Part shown: in pieces, positions 14,545 through 22,670 of the stretch | How the letters are laid out: every line of letters starts with the position of its first letter | How positions within the stretch are numbered: position 1 is the first letter of the stretch | Assembly: GCA_041574955.1 (NCBI GenBank) | Contig: JBFGNS010000067.1 | Coordinates: 1 to 22,670 of the forward strand | Reading direction: 5' to 3' | Length of the DNA: 22,670 bases | DNA from: CALZJC01 sp041574955 | Lineage (GTDB): Bacteria; Acidobacteriota; Thermoanaerobaculia; Multivoradales; JAHEKO01 | Notes under the pieces: model-generated | Databases searched by the model: none | Seen by the model: only the letters and a program-made list of their open reading frames with translations | Told to the model about the DNA's origin: nothing | Made by a program: the position numbers and the translations under genes

Positions 14545-15576
14545 ATGCTGATCGTCATGAAGATGGACGCCGGTCGCGAGGAGATCGACGGCGTGGTGAC
14601 GGCGGTCGAGTCGCACGGCCTCAAGGCCCACCCGATCGCCGGCGCGCAGCGCACCGCGGTGGGCATCACCGGCAACATCGGAATCGTCGAGCCGGTGCAC
14701 TTCGAAGGTCTGCCGGGCGTGCTCGAGGTCATCTCGGTCAGCCACCCGTACAAGCTGGTCTCGCGCGAGTTCCAGGAGAGCTCGAGCGTGGTCGAGGTCG
14801 GCGGCGTGCGCTTCGGCGGCCCCGACCTGGCGATCATCGCGGGCCCGTGCTCGGTGGAGAGCTACGAGCAGACGCTGGCCGTGGCGCGCCGGGTCAAGGC
14901 GGCGGGCGCCATGATGCTGCGCGGTGGCGCGTACAAGCCGCGCACCAGCCCGTACAGCTTCCAGGGGCTGGGCGGCGAGGGGCTGGAGATCCTGGCGCGG
15001 GTGCGCGCCGAGACCGGTCTGCCGGTGGTCACCGAGGCGCTCGACACCGAGACGCTCGACGCGGTAGCCGAGGTGGCCGACATGATCCAGATCGGCGCCC
15101 GCAACATGCAGAACTTCTCGCTGCTCAAGCGCGCCGGCGCCAGCGGGCGGCCGGTGCTGCTCAAGCGCGGCATGAACGCCACCGTCACCGAGTGGCTGCT
15201 CGCCGCCGAGTACATCCTCGACCAGGGCAACAGCCAGGTGGTGCTGTGCGAGCGGGGCATCCGGACGTTTGTCGACCACGTGCGCAGCACGCTCGACGTG
15301 TCGGCCATCCCGGCCATCAAGCGCATCAGCCATCTGCCGGTGATCGCCGACCCGTCGCATGCCGCCGGCCGCCGCGACACGGTGCTGCCGCTGGCGCGCG
15401 CCGCGCTGGCGGTGGGCGCCGACGGGCTCATCGTAGAGGTCCACGCCGAGCCCGCCAAGGCGCTCTCCGACGGCAACCAGGCGCTGCTGCCGGCACAGTT
15501 CGACCGCCTGATGGACCAGGCGCGGCAGCTCGCGCCGGTGCTGGAGCGGCGCGTTCCGGCCTGGGCGGAGCCCTAG
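14545..15576 (+). CDS. aroF: 3-deoxy-D-arabino-heptulosonate-7-phosphate (DAHP) synthase, type I-beta with N-terminal regulatory domain
   Basis: 343 residues from the ATG, with GAGGAG at 14531-14536. DAHP synthase condenses phosphoenolpyruvate and erythrose-4-phosphate, the first step of the shikimate pathway. Residues 1-70 (MLIVMKMDAGREEIDGV, SHGLKAHPIAG) are a ferredoxin-like ACT-type regulatory domain as in Thermotoga maritima AroF, which mediates feedback inhibition. The barrel follows: AIIAGPCSVES, LRGGAYKPRTSPYSFQG (PEP/E4P binding), IGARNMQNF, VLLKRGMNAT, CERGIRTF and the metal/substrate region ADPSHAAGRRD. The length is normal. carA follows 12 bases later, making an aromatic/pyrimidine-arginine biosynthesis mix in one operon. 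Confidence 0.96.
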   Translation: MLIVMKMDAGREEIDGVVTAVESHGLKAHPIAGAQRTAVGITGNIGIVEPVHFEGLPGVLEVISVSHPYKLVSREFQESSSVVEVGGVRFGGPDLAIIAGPCSVESYEQTLAVARRVKAAGAMMLRGGAYKPRTSPYSFQGLGGEGLEILARVRAETGLPVVTEALDTETLDAVAEVADMIQIGARNMQNFSLLKRAGASGRPVLLKRGMNATVTEWLLAAEYILDQGNSQVVLCERGIRTFVDHVRSTLDVSAIPAIKRISHLPVIADPSHAAGRRDTVLPLARAALAVGADGLIVEVHAEPAKALSDGNQALLPAQFDRLMDQARQLAPVLERRVPAWAEP

Positions 15577-15588
15577 CCGGGGCGCGGG

Positions 15589-16715
<1,127 letters not shown>

Positions 16716-16719
<4 letters not shown>

Positions 16720-17969
16720 GCTGGCCGCTCGAGACCGAGATCGCCTGGCGCTTCCTGCGCGGCGGCCGCAGCCGGCTGCTCGACGGCACGGCGCGCGCCG
16801 CGCTGCTGGCCACCGCCCTCGGGGTCACCGCGATGGTCGTCGCGATGGCGCTGATGACCGGCTACCGCGAGGACCTGCAGGCCAAGATGATCCGCGGCCA
16901 CGCGGCGGTGGTGGCGTATCCGCTGGCCGAGGGGGCGGCGCTGGAGGGCGAGCCGCGGCGGCTGCTGGAGGCGGAGGCCGGAGTGACCGCGGTGCGCCAG
17001 GTGTTGTACGGACAGGGCTCGCTGGAGGCTCCCGCCGCGGGCGGGGCGCCGGCGGCGGGCGGGCTCGAGGTCACGCTGCGAGGCGTCGACCCCGAGATGG
17101 GCGGGCTGGCAGAGCTCGGCCGGTTGCGGCTGGCGCCGGGGGTCGAGCCGGCGGCCGGCCTCGCTCTCGACGGCCTGCCAGGCATCGTGCTGGGCAGCGA
17201 GCTGGCGGCGCGCCTCGATGCCGGGCTGGGCCAGCCGCTGCGGCTCATGGTGCTGGGCTTCGACCGCGGCCGCCCGCGCTTCCGTTACCGCAGCGTGCGC
17301 GTCGCCGGCCTGTTCACCACCGGCTTCTCGGAGTTCGACCGCAGCTGGACGGTGCTCGAGCGGCGCGAGCTCGAGCGGCTGGTGGGCGGCCAGCAGGGGG
17401 TGGCGCTGTACGAGATCGCCCTGGCCGACGCCGGCCGCGCCTCGACGGTGGCCGAGCGGGCGCGCCGGATCCTCGGCGAGGAGTTCCTGGTCACCGACTG
17501 GCAGGAGCTCAACAGCGAGCTGTTCACCGCGCTCAGGATGCAGCAGGTGGCGCTGTTCTTCGTGCTCGGGCTGATCGTGCTGGTGTCCAACTTCAACGTC
17601 GCCTCCAGCCTGGTGGTGCTGGTGCGCGAGCGGCTACGCGACATCGGCGTGCTGGCGACGCTCGGCCTGCCGCCGGCGCGGCTGCGGGCGCTGTTCCTCT
17701 GGTACGGCACCGCTCTGGGGCTGGCCGGCACGCTCCTCGGCCTCGGCCTGGGCAGCGGCGTCGCCTGGCTGCTGACCGAGTTCGAGCTGATCCGCTTCGA
17801 TCCCGAGGTGGCGGCGATCTACTTCATCAGCTCGGTGCCGTTCCGGGTGCGGCTGCCGGCGCTGGCCGCGGTCGCGCTGTTCACCCTGGCCGTTACGCTG
17901 GTCGCCTGCTGGCTGCCGGCGCGCAAGGCGGCGCGCGTCCGGCCGGCGAGCGCGCTGCGCTACGAATGA
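16716..17969 (+). CDS. LolC/LolE-type ABC transporter permease (FtsX/MacB family)
   Basis: 417 residues from a GTG overlapping the carA stop. LolCDE extracts lipoproteins from the inner membrane of diderms. The protein shows the family layout: cytoplasmic N-terminus (ETEIAWRFLRGG), TM1 about 27-48, a large periplasmic domain about 50-275, and three C-terminal helices at about 278-302, 327-352 and 382-402. Coupling segment RERLRDIGVLATLGLPPARL and terminal PARKAARVRPASALRYE are classic for LolC/E and related FtsX-fold permeases. No LolD ATPase is adjacent, so the partner must be elsewhere. A Gly/Ala-rich insertion (AAGGAPAAGG) interrupts the periplasmic domain. A hairpin terminator follows 30 bases after the stop. 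Confidence 0.88.
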
Positions 17970-17999
17970 GCTCGGACGCGGCGACGGCAGGGGGGGAAG

Positions 18000-18024
18000 G
18001 GGGGCCGGCGAGCCGGCCCCCTTT
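18000..18024 (+). terminator. Rho-independent terminator of the aroF-carA-permease operon
   Basis: A perfect 10-bp GC inverted repeat (18000-18009 with 18012-18021) is followed by TTT; the innermost pair must open to give a 4-base loop. It lies 30 bases after the permease stop. The T-tract is short but the stem is very stable. Confidence 0.7.
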
Positions 18025-18231
18025 CGCGCGTTGGGCGGGTGAGGCTGCCGTCGCAGGCAGCGCGGAGAAGGGGGGCAGGCCGGAGTCTCCGACTCCGGTG
18101 GTGAGACCCGCGATCCCGCCCGTGGACACGGCCGGGTGGGTCTCGAAGAGAGGGCCGGTCGGTGCCGACCCTTCATCTTTACTTACGTTGCAGACGCCGC
18201 GGGGGTTTAGTCGGCGGCGCCCCGCCCGGCG
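18025..18231. other. Structured intergenic segment with several hairpins
   Basis: The segment between the terminator and the next start contains an 8-bp hairpin (18080-18087 with 18091-18098), a 7-base pairing of 18103-18109 with 18138-18144 enclosing a further CCGTG/CACGG stem, and a GGTCG/CGACC hairpin (18157-18170) followed by a T-rich run to about 18184. Frames on both strands are low-complexity and look non-coding. It could be a structured leader, a small RNA or an intergenic repeat; I do not recognise a known RNA family. Confidence 0.4.
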
Positions 18232-18480
18232 ATGACGGCGCCGGGCGAGCGCGGCACGGACTGGCGGCGGCCGGTGACCGCCGAGGAGCGGCAGCGTCTC
18301 GCCGCTGGACATCCGCCGGCCGGCGAGTGCGCTGCTTGCCGCCACCTGGCCCTGGTGCGCGCGGCGCGGGGAGAGTTCGTGCGCTGCCGGCTAGCCGACA
18401 CCGATCCGTCTTTTGCGCGCTACCCGACCCTGCCGGTCGCCGGCTGCGGGGGCTTCGAGCGGTGGTGGCCGACCGGGTAG
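18232..18480 (+). CDS. Small four-cysteine protein of unknown function
   Basis: 82 residues from ATG, no evident Shine-Dalgarno. The pattern is C33-x2-C36-H, then C52 and C71 (GECAACRHL, FVRCRLADTDPSF, PVAGCGGFE), with a DPSFARYPTLP segment. The four cysteines could hold zinc or an iron-sulfur cluster. From memory, short proteins of this pattern occur as conserved hypotheticals in several Gram-negative phyla, but I know no function. It has no signal peptide or membrane segment. Its end overlaps the start of the membrane protein gene by up to 19 bases, suggesting coupled expression and related roles. Reality of the gene is likely because of the spaced cysteines and overlap. Confidence 0.62.
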   Translation: MTAPGERGTDWRRPVTAEERQRLAAGHPPAGECAACRHLALVRAARGEFVRCRLADTDPSFARYPTLPVAGCGGFERWWPTG

Positions 18481-19748
18481 GCGCCGGCGCGCGGGCCCTG
18501 CCACTGGCCTGGTTCGCGCTCGCCCACCTCTGCCTGCTGGTGGCGTTCGGCGCCGTGGCGCTGGCACCGGCCGCGGTCGCCGGCTTCTACTACCACCCGA
18601 AGCTGCTGGCGGTGGTCCACCTGGTCACCCTCGGCTGGATCACGGCGTCGATCCTCGGCGCCCTCTACATGGTGCTGCCGATGGCGTTCGGCTGCCGGTT
18701 GCCGGCGGGGCGGGCCGACCGCTGGGTGCTGGCCGGCTTCGCGCTCGGCGCCACCGGCATGGCCAGCCACTTCTGGATCGACGAGGTCTCCGGCATGGTC
18801 TGGTCGGCGGGCCTGGCGGCGTTGACCGCGCTGTGGGTCGCCGGCCGCGCGGCGCTGGCGCTGGAGCGCTCGAGCGTGCCGCCCGAGATCCGGCTGCACT
18901 TCCACCTGGCGTTTGTCAACCTGCTGCTGGCGGCCGGGCTGGGCGTGGCGATCGGCGTCGACAAGCTGTGGTCGGTGATGCCCGGAGCCTCGCTCGACCA
19001 CGTGCTGGCGCACGCCCACCTGGCGGCCCTCGGCTGGGGGGTGATGACGGTGATGGCCGCCGGCTACCGGCTGCTGCCGATGCTGCTGCCAGCGGCTCCG
19101 CCGCGCGGCGGCTGGGTGGTGGCCGGCGCGGTGCTGCTCGAGGTCGGCGTGCTGGGGCTGGCGGCCTGCCTGTTCGTCGACGCCGGTCCGCGCGCCGCCT
19201 TCGCCGCCTGCGTGGTGGCGGCGCTGGCGGTATGGCTGTCGCGTGTCGGCTGGATGCTGGCCCACCGGCGGCCGTCGCCGCCGGCCCTGCCGCGCCCCGA
19301 CCTGCCCCGGCTGCAGCTGGCCGGGGCGGTGTGCTGGCTGCTGGTGGCCGCCGGCCTCGGGCTGGCGCTGGCCGCCGCCCCCGCCGCCAGCTGGAAGCTG
19401 GGCGCGGCGATGGCTTACGGCGTGGCGGGCCTGGTCGGCTTCCTGTCGCAGATGGTGGTGGGTGTCGCCGCGCGCTTCGTGCCGCTGTGGGTCTGGCTCG
19501 GCGCCTACGGCGGCCGGCTGCACGACCGCCGACCGCCGTCGCCCTACCAACTGGCCGGCCGGCGGCTGCAGGTCGGGGTGCTGGCGCTGTGGACCGCCGG
19601 GGTACCGGCGCTGGCGCTCGGCCTGAGCCTCGACCGCCTCGGCGTGCTGCGGCTGGGGGGGGCGCTGCTGGCCGCCGCGGCGGCGGCGGGTTTCTGGCAG
19701 CTCCTGGCGCTGGGGCGGCTGCTGCCACGCGCAGCAGCGGCTCGGTGA
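18462..19748 (+). CDS. Polytopic membrane protein, NnrS / heme-copper-oxidase-subunit-I-like
   Basis: About 428 residues, with GTG at 18462 or 18465 overlapping the small cysteine gene. At least ten hydrophobic segments are visible from about residue 13 to the end. Conserved-looking membrane histidines stand out: H45 (YYHPKLL), H53 (VVHLVTLGWITASILGALY), H146/H148 (RLHFHLAF), H180 (DHVLAHAH) and H184/H186 (HAHLAALGWGVMTVMAAGYRLLP). HxHLAxLGW-type segments recall NnrS and cytochrome-oxidase subunit I-like proteins, in which such histidines bind haem or copper. No partner subunit is present. The frame extends upstream of 18462 but only as low-complexity sequence. A role in haem/NO-related or respiratory chemistry is an inference; the family match is from pattern only. 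Confidence 0.65.
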   Translation: MVADRVGAGARALPLAWFALAHLCLLVAFGAVALAPAAVAGFYYHPKLLAVVHLVTLGWITASILGALYMVLPMAFGCRLPAGRADRWVLAGFALGATGMASHFWIDEVSGMVWSAGLAALTALWVAGRAALALERSSVPPEIRLHFHLAFVNLLLAAGLGVAIGVDKLWSVMPGASLDHVLAHAHLAALGWGVMTVMAAGYRLLPMLLPAAPPRGGWVVAGAVLLEVGVLGLAACLFVDAGPRAAFAACVVAALAVWLSRVGWMLAHRRPSPPALPRPDLPRLQLAGAVCWLLVAAGLGLALAAAPAASWKLGAAMAYGVAGLVGFLSQMVVGVAARFVPLWVWLGAYGGRLHDRRPPSPYQLAGRRLQVGVLALWTAGVPALALGLSLDRLGVLRLGGALLAAAAAAGFWQLLALGRLLPRAAAAR

Positions 19749-19758
19749 GAAGGTCGGG

Positions 19759-22668
19759 CTAGTCTCCGGTCTCCTCGGGCGGGCACTCCTCGCGGCGCTC
19801 CTGCGCGCGTCGCGCCAGCTCCGCGGCGGTGGGCAGACCGAAGGCGCGGTGGCAGAAGTTCTGGAAGCGGCCGCTGTGCAGGTGGATCAGACTCTCGTAG
19901 GCGGCGCGGAAGCTGTCCGAGCAGGCCCAGTCCTCGAACAGCTGCCGCCATCCCAGGTTGCCCTCGTGGTTCCAGTTCTGCGGCTGGTCGAGGTTGAGGC
20001 TGACGAAGGCGCTCTCCATCAGCGCCAGCTGCTGGCCGACCAGGTAGAGCAGCTCCGCCTGAGGCAGCGGCGGGCGCTTGCCGGTGTGCTCCTGGTCGTC
20101 CTCGAGCCGCGGGTTGAGCTCGAAGAAGTACTCGCGGTACTGCGGCATCTGGAGCTGCTTCTGGATTTGGCGCAGCTGCTCCTGGAGCTGGCCGTGCTTG
20201 GCCGACAGGCGGGGCGCGAGGTCGGCCCGCAGGGCGTCGAACCACTGCTCGAACTCCTGCCAGCCGATCCTGGGATCGGCCTCCGGCTCGAGCGGCGCGA
20301 ACAGCCCGTCCGCCATGTGGAAGCCGAGCGCCCGGTAGGCCTCGAACTGCCCCTCGTCGAAGAACTGGTCGGCGGTCGACTCGTGCGGGAACGCCGGGTT
20401 GTTGGCGCGGTACTCCTGTATCGTCTCGTCTTCGTTGCCGGTGAACGACGACTTGATGTAGAGCAGGTGGCCGATCTCGGGCTCGCCCGCCGGGCAGAGG
20501 TAGCTCGGCTCGACGTCCGGGGGCTCGGCGCGCCCGGGCTTGGCCCTGCGGCGCTCCGCGTCGTCCTCGGGCGCCGGCGCCAGCGGCAGTTCGCAGATCG
20601 GGCAGCTGTTGTTGCGCTTGTACTCGCTCTGCGGGATCCGTAGCTGGCGGTGCGCCCCGGGGTAGACGATCCGCCCGATGGCGGCGTGCTGGTGGCTGCG
20701 GCCGTTGGCGTCGAGCCGCAGGTCGTCGAGCAAGATCTCGATCTCGATCCCCAGGTCGATGCGTGCCGAGCGCATCAGGGTGGCCAGGCTGCCGAACTGC
20801 AGCCCCGGATCCGCCTCGCCGTCGCCGCAGATGATGTAACGGCAGCGCCGGCGCAGCAGCTCGTAGACCGCCAGGTTCTCGATGTGGCCGCCGTCGGACA
20901 GGTTGACCCAGCGGTGGGTCTCGTCGACCTTGCTGCCCATCTCGCGCAGGAACGCCCACGGCGGGATGCGCCAGTTGAAGCGGTGGATCAGGTTGGGCTC
21001 GAACGGCTTGTCGCCCTGGCGCTGCTCGCGCAGCCAGGTGCACAGCTTGCCGGGGTTGGGCACCCAGTAGCCCAGACGTACGTTGAGCAGGGTCATCAGG
21101 GCGACCAGCGGCTTGCTGGTCAGCCGCCCGGCGTTGGGCGAGGCCGCGGCGGCCGAGATCGCCATCGCCGTCGGCAGGTCCATCTGCGGGAACACCTGCT
21201 CCATGTCGTTGGTCGAGCAGTAGCCGGTGCGCGCGCCGCCGAAGCAGTGCTTGCTGAACATGAACAGGTCGCTGTTGCGGTCGCGCAGCCGGGGGTCCTT
21301 GCTGCCTTGGAGGTTCAGCGAGGTGTTGACGAGGTGGTACGGCGCCTTCGACCGCCAGCGCGTCGGCATGTCCGGGCGCCGCCAGCGCTCCACCCACTCG
21401 ACCCAATCCCGGAACTGCTGGGCGGGCTGGCGGTTGGGCTTGTCGGGACGCTTATCGGGGGCGCCGTCCCAGGCGGCCATCGCCGCGGCCCACTGCTGCC
21501 ACTCGCGCTCTGGCGGCGCCTCCGGCGGCGTGCCGCCGCACAGGTCCTCGAGGTTCAGGTCGGGCTCGACGAAGATGTTGGCGACCGGCTTGCCGCTGTC
21601 GTCCTTCTTCCAGCCCAGGCCGATCAGGTAGGCGTTGGCCAGCCGGTCGCGATAGAGACCGTGGACGGAGGTGAGGTTGATGTCGATAGCCAGCCAGCAG
21701 AACAGCAGGATGACGCCGCCCAGGCCGAGGATGAAGATATCGGGCCGCACCAGACCCGAAGGCGTGCCCGGGATCCAGCAGGAGATCCAGACCAGCAGGG
21801 TGGACAGCCAGCCGGTGGCGAAGTAGCCGAAGGCGGCGCCCAGCAGGACGCCGACCGCCGTGGCCCAGGCCTTCTTGCCCCACCGCCACCACTTGCCGAC
21901 CGCCGCCGCGACCCCGCCGCCGCCGAGCAGGAGCAGCAAGACGCCGGGAGCCATCCAGAAAGGGTTCAGGCCGTCGAGCATCGAGCCCGGCTGGAGGGAG
22001 CGGAACGCCTGGATGCCGTTCCAGCCGCCGTAGATCAGACCCTCGGTGACGTACAGGATGATCACCAGCGGGATCAGCAGGCCCAGCAGGCCGACGGCGG
22101 CCAGCAGCAGCTTCTGCTTGAGCCCGCCGCCGAGCTTCGCCAGCAGCCGGCTGGCGACGGTGACGGCGCCCAGCGCGCCGCCGCTGGCGGCGCCGGCGTA
22201 GACGCCGCGCAGGCCCACCTCGTGCAGCCGGTGGAAGTAGTGGATCACGATCGGCATGGCCTCGAGGGCAGCGGCGACGCCGATCGCCACCAGCGCACCG
22301 CCGAAGGCCAGCTCGACGCTGCTGCGCTGCTGGATCGAGCTCTCTTCTCCGGTCTCAAGCTGCTTGCCGTGGGTGTGGACCTTGTAGACCCGGATCATCA
22401 CCGGGAACACCAGCACCATGAAGACGAACACGCCCGCCAGGAGCGGGGCGACGGTGAAGAACTGGCTGCGCGGCGGGACCTCGGCCCGCGCTCGCTCCGC
22501 GGCGCTTTGCGCCCGCCCCGCTTCGGCGGCGGCTTCGGCCGCCAGCTGGGCGCACGCTGGCGCCCCCTGGCAGGCCGACTCCTCGGCCACCGCCGCCGCC
22601 CACTCGGCGGCCTTCTCCAGCTCGGCGGCCTCCAGCTCGGCCGCCTCGGCGGTCTCGACGGCGGTCCA
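19759..22668 (-). CDS. Patatin-like phospholipase family membrane protein (5' partial)
   Basis: The frame is open to the right edge, where it reads Ala/Glu-rich helical sequence (possible coiled coil), so the start and probably the catalytic GxSxG lie outside; the GTG at 22590 is not a convincing start. Numbering from it, hydrophobic segments are at about 44-66, 93-113, 160-181, 216-236, 244-272 and 286-300. The following cytoplasmic part has TAMAISAAAASPN, LLNVRLGYWVPNP and NLSDGGHIENLAVYELLRRR with Asp566 of the patatin DGG dyad motif. This matches large bacterial patatin-like proteins in which membrane helices separate the nucleophile half from the DGG half. A Cys pair (CPIC, near 668) and charged linkers follow. 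Patatins are lipid acyl hydrolases. It converges with the preceding gene, with a 10-base gap. Family likely; activity cannot be judged without the N-terminus. Confidence 0.75.
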   Translation of the reverse strand, partial: WTAVETAEAAELEAAELEKAAEWAAAVAEESACQGAPACAQLAAEAAAEAGRAQSAAERARAEVPPRSQFFTVAPLLAGVFVFMVLVFPVMIRVYKVHTHGKQLETGEESSIQQRSSVELAFGGALVAIGVAAALEAMPIVIHYFHRLHEVGLRGVYAGAASGGALGAVTVASRLLAKLGGGLKQKLLLAAVGLLGLLIPLVIILYVTEGLIYGGWNGIQAFRSLQPGSMLDGLNPFWMAPGVLLLLLGGGGVAAAVGKWWRWGKKAWATAVGVLLGAAFGYFATGWLSTLLVWISCWIPGTPSGLVRPDIFILGLGGVILLFCWLAIDINLTSVHGLYRDRLANAYLIGLGWKKDDSGKPVANIFVEPDLNLEDLCGGTPPEAPPEREWQQWAAAMAAWDGAPDKRPDKPNRQPAQQFRDWVEWVERWRRPDMPTRWRSKAPYHLVNTSLNLQGSKDPRLRDRNSDLFMFSKHCFGGARTGYCSTNDMEQVFPQMDLPTAMAISAAAASPNAGRLTSKPLVALMTLLNVRLGYWVPNPGKLCTWLREQRQGDKPFEPNLIHRFNWRIPPWAFLREMGSKVDETHRWVNLSDGGHIENLAVYELLRRRCRYIICGDGEADPGLQFGSLATLMRSARIDLGIEIEILLDDLRLDANGRSHQHAAIGRIVYPGAHRQLRIPQSEYKRNNSCPICELPLAPAPEDDAERRRAKPGRAEPPDVEPSYLCPAGEPEIGHLLYIKSSFTGNEDETIQEYRANNPAFPHESTADQFFDEGQFEAYRALGFHMADGLFAPLEPEADPRIGWQEFEQWFDALRADLAPRLSAKHGQLQEQLRQIQKQLQMPQYREYFFELNPRLEDDQEHTGKRPPLPQAELLYLVGQQLALMESAFVSLNLDQPQNWNHEGNLGWRQLFEDWACSDSFRAAYESLIHLHSGRFQNFCHRAFGLPTAAELARRAQERREECPPEETGD

Positions 22669-22670
22669 CC

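Noticed and set aside
17893..18345. 150-residue minus-strand frame across the intergenic segment
   Set aside because: It overlaps the permease end, the terminator and the Cys4 gene, and has low-complexity sequence and no ribosome binding site. The hairpins explain the region better.

Overview
The window is very GC-rich bacterial DNA with tightly packed genes, many GTG starts and stop/start overlaps. Envelope genes (a LolC/E-type permease, an exported SPOR/SpoIID protein) suggest a diderm. Gene content and the shell proteins point towards Acidobacteriota or Myxococcota, but I cannot fix the taxon from this sequence alone.

Layout. (1) 2-2089: 3' part of an exported SPOR + SpoIID/LytB peptidoglycan protein, cut by the left edge. 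(2) 2158-7488, plus strand: a nine-gene bacterial microcompartment (BMC) operon. It encodes an RpiB-family isomerase, deoxyribose-phosphate aldolase (DeoC), a double-stacking type BMC-T, BMC-H, BMC-P, a CoA-acylating aldehyde dehydrogenase, a second BMC-T and two more BMC-P proteins. All three enzymes start with a short amphipathic helix plus linker, the form of an encapsulation peptide. (3) 10711-7525, minus strand: a two-gene unit with a papain-like protease fused to an alpha/beta hydrolase, then a metzincin-type metalloprotease with a PPC-like C-terminus. (4) 10935-13530, plus: acyl-CoA dehydrogenase, MeaB GTPase and methylmalonyl-CoA epimerase, coupled by overlaps. (5) 14470-13712, minus: an exported protein of unknown function. 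(6) 14545-17969, plus: DAHP synthase, carbamoyl-phosphate synthase small subunit and a LolC/E-type permease, ending at a hairpin terminator. (7) 18000-18231: structured intergenic DNA. (8) 18232-19748, plus: a small four-cysteine protein and a histidine-containing polytopic membrane protein. (9) 19759 to the right edge, minus: the C-terminal part of a large membrane-spanning patatin-like protein.

The BMC operon is the centrepiece. Taken together its enzymes suggest a sugar-phosphate route: isomerisation of a pentose or deoxypentose phosphate, DERA cleavage to acetaldehyde plus glyceraldehyde-3-phosphate, and capture of the volatile aldehyde as acyl-CoA inside a shell. From memory, the shell proteins closely resemble those of Haliangium ochraceum, and loci with DERA and RpiB have been grouped as sugar-phosphate-utilising (SPU) BMCs. 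The class is therefore not wholly new, but its biochemistry is poorly characterised. The details here (an Asp in place of the usual catalytic Cys of RpiB, a four-cysteine cluster between targeting helix and catalytic domain of DeoC, no phosphotransacylase, alcohol dehydrogenase or regulator in the window) are worth following. The methylmalonyl-CoA genes nearby are in a separate operon and need not be linked.

No gene-free stretch exceeds 300 bases. The longest are 17970-18231, 10712-10934 and 13531-13711. I saw no tRNA, rRNA, CRISPR array, insertion sequence or integrase.
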